Shown: positions 59,868 through 64,000 of the stretch, piece after piece | How positions within the stretch are numbered: position 1 is the first letter of the stretch | How the letters are laid out: every line of letters begins with the position of its first letter | Origin: Allomesorhizobium sp043769475 | Lineage (GTDB): Bacteria > Pseudomonadota > Alphaproteobacteria > Rhizobiales > Rhizobiaceae | Assembly: GCF_043769475.1 (NCBI RefSeq) | Contig: NZ_CP171729.1 | Coordinates: 2,604,001-2,668,000 of the forward strand | Direction of reading: 5' to 3' | DNA: 64,000 bases | The notes under the pieces: generated by a model | Told to the model about the DNA's origin: nothing | Databases searched by the model: none | What the model saw: only the letters and a program-made list of their open reading frames with translations | Program-made: the position numbers and the translations under genes

Positions 59868-60437
59868 TCACTTCTTCAGGAAATTCCAGGGCGTCGCCTT
59901 GCGCGGCGTTGCGGCGTCGCCGGCGGTCCCGGCCTTGGCGACCTTTGCGCGGCCGATGCTGTAGCCCGACTGGATAACCGTCACGCCGTCCAGCACGAAC
60001 AGTTGCGTCGTTTCGAGACCCGGCTTCAGCACGCCCGATATCGACACGGGCTCATATATCTCGGTCAGCTTGTAGGGCCGCTCGGAAGTGACGTGGACCG
60101 TCTGGTTGGGCGGAGGCGGCGGCACGTGGGCGCAAAGGCCGCCCCATGGCAGGAGCATGAACTCGTAGACAAGATCGCCTTCGCGATCGACAGGCAGCAG
60201 GTACCCGGTCAGTTCGATCGTCTTGCCCTGAAGATCCCACGCCAGCGTTTCGCCGCCCTGGCCGCCGCTCGCAGCAGTCGTTGCCGGAGGTTTGCCGCTC
60301 TCCGGCCGCAGTTCGCTCCAGCGGATTTTCAGGGTGTCGACAGAGGCGCTTGCCGCGCCGAAGAACAGAAGGCAGGCGGCCGCCGCGCATCCAGTGAATT
60401 TGAAACGGTTGCCCACCGGCAGCTCTCCACTTGTCAT
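59868..60437 (-). CDS. DUF3299 secreted protein
   Basis: 189 residues from the ATG at 60435-60437. Signal peptide GCAAAACLLFFGAASA. The mature protein has IRWSELRPE, GKTIELTGYLLPVD and the family core EFMLLPWGGLCAHVPPPPPNQ, then ITEIYEPVSISGVLKPG-like strands (LTEIYEPVSISGVLKP). DUF3299 proteins occur near metal or lipoprotein-export genes in other bacteria; no function is proven. Confidence 0.85.
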   Translation of the reverse strand: MTSGELPVGNRFKFTGCAAAACLLFFGAASASVDTLKIRWSELRPESGKPPATTAASGGQGGETLAWDLQGKTIELTGYLLPVDREGDLVYEFMLLPWGGLCAHVPPPPPNQTVHVTSERPYKLTEIYEPVSISGVLKPGLETTQLFVLDGVTVIQSGYSIGRAKVAKAGTAGDAATPRKATPWNFLKK

Positions 60438-60490
60438 CGACGTGAGTAAAGGGCGTTGGCCGGCGTACGTCAATTGTACGAGTGTGCACG

Positions 60491-60679
60491 CTATCGAAGG
60501 CCGATAAATGGCCCCGTACGCGGCCCGAACAGGCGCCAGTTGGTCGGCTGCTCGCAGAAACCGGCGTCATAGGGCCGGTCCGTGCACGCCCAGCGGTATG
60601 TCTGGGTGGAGTCCGGACCGAGGCAGCCGGAAGCCAAAGCTGCCGCCGCCAGCATCGCCAAGACCAGGTATAGCCGCAT
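60491..60679 (-). CDS. Small lipoprotein
   Basis: 62 residues. RLYLVLAMLAAAALASGC is a lipoprotein signal with lipobox LASGC. The mature ~42 residues include two cysteines (WACTDRPYDAGFCEQPTNW) and many aromatic residues. GGAGG lies 8 bases before the ATG at 60677-60679. It lies 53 bases upstream of the DUF3299 gene on the same strand. I do not know the family. Confidence 0.65.
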   Translation of the reverse strand: MRLYLVLAMLAAAALASGCLGPDSTQTYRWACTDRPYDAGFCEQPTNWRLFGPRTGPFIGLR

Positions 60680-61043
60680 CGTCAGACCTCCGTTTGCGCC
60701 AACCCGGCGCGGACCGCCCGTCACACTACCGCCGACGGAATGAATACGCCGGGAGCCACGTCAAACGCAAACAACTCCTCGGCGGCAGATTCATGTTGTT
60801 CGCGCTTTTGCCCTCGCGAACCAGCAGCAACGCTTCAACCGCTCTGCTCGTCAACGGCGACATCGAATGAAACAGCTTGCAACCAAACCGCGTATCGGGC
60901 GACATCTTCCGGTTACAGTAGGCGTCGAAATAGCGGCGTTCCACGCAACCGACTGAGCCGGTCAACCTCCACTTTTGTCGACAGTTTTTCGCCGAAGGCA
61001 CTCGCCCCGGAGCAATCCCGCTGTCTCTTAGGAAAGTACCAAG
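60680..61043. other. Non-coding region upstream of the RTX gene
   Basis: 364 bases with no supported gene. It should hold the promoters of the small lipoprotein (minus) and the RTX protein (plus). GGAAAG (61031-61036) is the ribosome site of the RTX gene. A frame antisense to the RTX start is a shadow. Confidence 0.4.
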
Positions 61044-63269
61044 ATGTCTCTCACCAGCACCTATTCCCACCTCGCAACCAAGACCGAGTTCCAGGCCAGC
61101 AGCTTCGAACCCGGCGACCAGCTTTTGCCGGAGGTGACCGGCCTGTCGAATGGCGGCTTCGCCGTCGCCTACAACAATAACAACATTGCCGACGGCTTTG
61201 TCCTGGTCGACTTCTACGATGCCGCCCACAACCCGGTCGGCACGTTCAAGATACCTTTTGACGCGACCACCAAGGCCATGGGCCAGCCGCAGCTGATCGA
61301 ACTCGATAACGGGAATGTATTGGTGACCTGGGAGAATGATGTGCCCGGCGCTGCCGGCGTCAAGGGTCATTTGTACACGACCGCCGGGGAACCGATCGGC
61401 GGTGAGATCTATCTCATGTTGGGCATAGCTGACGGCGTGGATAGAGACGTTCAGGTCGCAGCCCTGGAATTCGGCGGATTCGTGGTTACGCAAACATCAG
61501 GGGGCAACGTCTCCCAAACTCGCTACACCAACGAGGGCGTAAAAATCGATACCGGCCAGCAGGTCAATACGCTCTCAGGCCACCAGGCAGACGGCGCCGT
61601 CGCGGCTTTGAGCACCGGCGGCTATGTCGTCACCTATACCGACACCGATCTGGCCGACCAGACGACGATACGCGCCCGTATCTACAATGCCGACGGCTCG
61701 ACGCATGTGAACGACTTCAACGTCGCCACTGGCGCCGACAACACCCAGTCGAAGGTGGTCGGCCTGGCAGACGGCAAATGGGCGGTGGTCTATACCGACA
61801 CCGGCTGGGACGGCGCCGACAGCGGCAATTCGGGCATCGCGCTGCAGATTTTCAACGGCGGCGCCAACATCACGCCTGGCAGCTTCATCCGCGTCAACAA
61901 TCCTTCCACGCAGGCCGATATCGAACCCGACATCGCGGTCCTGGAGAACGGCTTCATCGTGGTCAGCTGGACCAGGCAGTATACCGTGACCGATTCCGAT
62001 GTCATAGCGCGCGTGTACACCGCTGAGGGTGTCGCGGTGATGGGTGAATTCCGCATCACCGTTTCCGCCGATATGGATGTGAAGTCGGCTGTCGCCGGGC
62101 TGCTTGCCGGTCAATTCGTCACCGCATGGCAGGACAACACCACCGACGGCAGTGGCGGACAGATCGGCGCCCAAATAACGGAGATCGTGCGCACCACGAC
62201 CGGGGATGGTACGGGCGACTTTTTCATAGGCGATGAATTGCGCGACATCGTTCACGGCCTCGGCGGTCAGGACTACTTTGTCGGCGGCGGCGGCAACGAC
62301 GAACTGAACGGCGGCAGCGAAGACGATCTGCTCTCCGGCGGCGACGGGAACGACCTGCTCAACGGCGGCACGGGCATCGACATGATGTACGGCACCGATG
62401 GCAACGACACGCTTGACGGCGGCGTCGGCGCCGACACCATGTACGGCGGCACCGGCAACGACACGTTCATCGTCGACAACATCGGCGACAAGGTTTTCGA
62501 AGCGAATGGGGCCGGCACGGGCATTGATACCGTCCGAACCTCCGTCAACTATTCGGTGGTCGCGCAGTTCGTCGAGAAGATGGTGTTGCTTGGCACCGGC
62601 TCGATCAACGCCGTCGGCAACAATCTGAACAACACCATCACTGGCAACGATGGCAACAACGCCATCGACGGGCGCGGCGGTGCCGACACCATGACGGGTG
62701 GATTGGGCAACGACACCTATTACGTCGACAATGCGGCCGACAAGGTGGTCGAGGCGAACGGAGCCGGCACCGGCACCGATACGGTGAACTCGTCCGTGAC
62801 CTATTCGGCCGCCGCGCAATTCGTGGAGAACATCACGCTGACCGGAACCGCAGTGATCAATGCCACGGGCAACAATCTCGCCAACACGATCGCCGGCAAT
62901 GCCGCAAACAATGTTCTTACCGGGGCGCTCGGCGCAGATGCCTTCTTGTTCCGGACCGGGCTGAACGGCACGACCAACGTCGACACCATCACTGACTTCA
63001 ACGTTGTGGATGACATTATCCAGCTTGAAGATTTTATCTTCACGCAAGCCGGTGGTGGCGGCGGTGGCGGCCTCGGCACCTTGTTGGCCGGCCAGTTCAG
63101 GACCAATAACACAGGCGCCGCACAGGACGCCGACGACCGTATCATCTACGAAAGCGACTCTGGCAAGCTTTGGTACGACAGCAACGGCAACGCCGCTGGC
63201 GGCAACTACCTGTTCGCCGACCTCGCTTCCGGACTGGCGCTTACCAACGCCGATTTCTTCATCGTTTGA
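61044..63269 (+). CDS. RTX-type secreted protein with seven propeller-like repeats
   Basis: 741 residues, no N-terminal signal peptide, consistent with type I secretion by a C-terminal signal. Residues ~25-360 hold seven copies of a motif with core xxGGFxVxYxD (TGLSNGGFAVAY, ELDNGNVLVTW, ALEFGGFVVTQ, ALSTGGYVVTYTD, GLADGKWAVVYTD, VLENGFIVVSWT, GLLAGQFVTAWQD), which suggests a seven-bladed beta-propeller. Residues ~400-480 are Ca-binding nonapeptide repeats (GGGGNDELNGGSEDD, GGDGNDLLNGG, GGTGNDTF). Two ~75-residue repeats follow (NDTFIVDNIGDKVFEANGAG and NDTYYVDNAADKVVEANGAG). The C-terminus (DDRIIYESDSGKLWYDSNGN...) is the usual haemolysin-type end. The transporter is not in the window. Confidence 0.92.
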   Translation: MSLTSTYSHLATKTEFQASSFEPGDQLLPEVTGLSNGGFAVAYNNNNIADGFVLVDFYDAAHNPVGTFKIPFDATTKAMGQPQLIELDNGNVLVTWENDVPGAAGVKGHLYTTAGEPIGGEIYLMLGIADGVDRDVQVAALEFGGFVVTQTSGGNVSQTRYTNEGVKIDTGQQVNTLSGHQADGAVAALSTGGYVVTYTDTDLADQTTIRARIYNADGSTHVNDFNVATGADNTQSKVVGLADGKWAVVYTDTGWDGADSGNSGIALQIFNGGANITPGSFIRVNNPSTQADIEPDIAVLENGFIVVSWTRQYTVTDSDVIARVYTAEGVAVMGEFRITVSADMDVKSAVAGLLAGQFVTAWQDNTTDGSGGQIGAQITEIVRTTTGDGTGDFFIGDELRDIVHGLGGQDYFVGGGGNDELNGGSEDDLLSGGDGNDLLNGGTGIDMMYGTDGNDTLDGGVGADTMYGGTGNDTFIVDNIGDKVFEANGAGTGIDTVRTSVNYSVVAQFVEKMVLLGTGSINAVGNNLNNTITGNDGNNAIDGRGGADTMTGGLGNDTYYVDNAADKVVEANGAGTGTDTVNSSVTYSAAAQFVENITLTGTAVINATGNNLANTIAGNAANNVLTGALGADAFLFRTGLNGTTNVDTITDFNVVDDIIQLEDFIFTQAGGGGGGGLGTLLAGQFRTNNTGAAQDADDRIIYESDSGKLWYDSNGNAAGGNYLFADLASGLALTNADFFIV

Positions 63270-63354
63270 GGCGGATCGCCGCCGGCTGCAGGCCGGGGAA
63301 AACACTCGTTTCGGATTTTCGACATCCGGCGAGCCCGTTGATCGGCCCGAAAAC

Positions 63355-63403
63355 AACAGGGATGCGCGCCGGAGCGAACTTCCGGCGCGCATCCCTGTTT
63401 CGT
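63355..63403 (+). terminator. Rho-independent terminator of the RTX gene
   Basis: A perfect 19-bp stem (arms 63355-63373 and 63381-63399) with loop GCGAACT, followed by TTTCG. It lies 85 bases after the RTX stop. Very stable; the T-run is short. Confidence 0.85.
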
Positions 63404-63906
63404 GCACGACCCATACGCCTGTCCGCTAAACCCATGCCGCCGGGATCAACCAGGCCCCCCGCAAGTCCACCCACTTGCGCGTGCAGGTTGAATGGAGCAA
63501 TCTGGGTACTCCCAGATCTACGGGGGCCTCGAGAAGCGGCCAGTCTGGGCTCCGCGTGGAAATATCATCGCGGGGCGGAGATTTTAGCACACGCGACGGC
63601 ACTTGCCGGTCTTCAGTATTCTGCCTGCAGGCGGACCGGATGCATGCGATCCACGAATATGGATTGCGGTAGTGTGGGGGATACTGTGGCCGCATTCACA
63701 TCTCCAGGAAACGAGAACGCGCTCTGCCGCGCTGGCCTGATGGCCGACGCCAATGGCGCCGCCGCCGGGCGCCGCGCTATCTTCGCCACGCCCGGCACCG
63801 GGCTGGCAATGATTGCGCGGATCGCACCGCGCGGCCGGTCCCTCCGCAGCAAACACAAGGCTTAGCGAAACGAACCATCCTTCATCATCCGCAAACGGAG
63901 ATTACC
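63404..63906. other. Non-coding region between the two repeat-protein genes
   Basis: About 500 bases in which I see no supported gene; short frames on both strands lack ribosome sites and recognisable features. It probably holds the promoter of the gene starting at 63907. Confidence 0.4.
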
Positions 63907-64000
63907 ATGCCTATGGGACGCATCGGACAGGAACTCATCGTCAATTCGACGGTAACGGGTTCACAATTCGATCCATCGATCACGGCACTGGCCGACAGTC
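63907..64000 (+). CDS. Start of a second propeller-repeat/RTX-like protein (partial)
   Basis: 31 residues before the window ends. CGGAG stands 6 bases before the ATG. The sequence GQELIVNSTVTGSQFDPSIT followed by ALADS matches the opening of the same repeat type as in the RTX protein upstream (DPxxxxLxxGGFVV), which usually begins such calcium-binding secreted proteins. The rest lies outside the window. Confidence 0.65.
   Translation, partial: MPMGRIGQELIVNSTVTGSQFDPSITALADS

Noticed and set aside
60726..61493. 255-codon minus-strand frame across the RTX start
   Set aside because: It overlaps the RTX N-terminus and its promoter region and has no recognisable domain.
61575..63407. 610-codon minus-strand frame opposite the RTX gene
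   Set aside because: The repeated Val/Asp-rich translation is the mirror of the calcium repeats; the plus-strand gene has motifs, a ribosome site and a terminator.

Overview
The window is GC-rich chromosomal DNA from an alphaproteobacterium, most likely a Rhizobiales/Phyllobacteriaceae member (Mesorhizobium-like). This rests on the nuo operon with a long fused NuoE and extra small genes, an aerobic (CobG-type) cobalamin cluster with CobE and CobW-DUF1636, the proS-lolC-lolD and rnj-birA-nuo linkages, and abundant rhizobial-style palindromic repeats. No database search was possible; family names come from recognising the proteins and their motifs.

Layout. 1-3.3 kb: end of a sugar ABC transporter locus (partial ATPase, periplasmic binding protein) divergent from a LacI-type repressor and a phytanoyl-CoA-dioxygenase-like gene; a palindromic operator fills the -35/-10 spacer of the transporter promoter. 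3.4-6.2 kb: terminator, tRNA-Leu(GAG), lipB and a secreted gamma-glutamyltransferase. 6.3-9.8 kb (minus strand): proS, lolC, lolD, then a 28-residue membrane microprotein preceded by an alphaproteobacterial LexA box. 10.3-13.7 kb (minus): birA, rnj, mce and a DUF1467 gene, following nuoN. 13.7-30.1 kb (minus): a complete 14-subunit NADH dehydrogenase operon nuoA-N, interspersed with a 239-residue protein sharing a C-terminal domain with NuoE, a pentapeptide-repeat protein and a 63-residue two-helix membrane protein. 30.5-32.1 kb: a YcaQ/AlkZ-type DNA glycosylase and a small secreted protein.

32.3-50.6 kb: a cobalamin locus headed by a promoter and an adenosylcobalamin riboswitch: DUF1636, cobW, cobN, cobG, cobH, cobI, cobJ, (cobK reverse), cobL, cobE, cobM, (cbiD reverse), cobA, cobB, cobS, cobT. 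Together these cover precorrin-2 synthesis, most of the corrin-ring steps, cobalt insertion (CobN subunit and the CobW chaperone) and late lower-ligand assembly; cobF, cobO, cobP, cobQ, cobC and cobD are not in the window. Four palindromic repeat elements lie inside cob coding sequences (cobN twice, cobG, cobE) and are read as peptide insertions. As written, cobN and cbiD each carry a one-base frameshift in a homopolymer tract, so both are listed as disrupted; sequencing error is a live alternative.

50.7-64 kb: accessory genes. These are a DUF883-like membrane-anchored protein, a secreted DUF1254/DUF1214 protein divergent from an AraC regulator, an SH3b-domain protein, an MFS transporter, an SNF2-like helicase overlapping a HI0933-family flavoprotein, an EamA transporter, a DUF3299 protein, a small lipoprotein, an RTX-type secreted protein with seven propeller-like repeats, and the start of a second gene with the same repeat.
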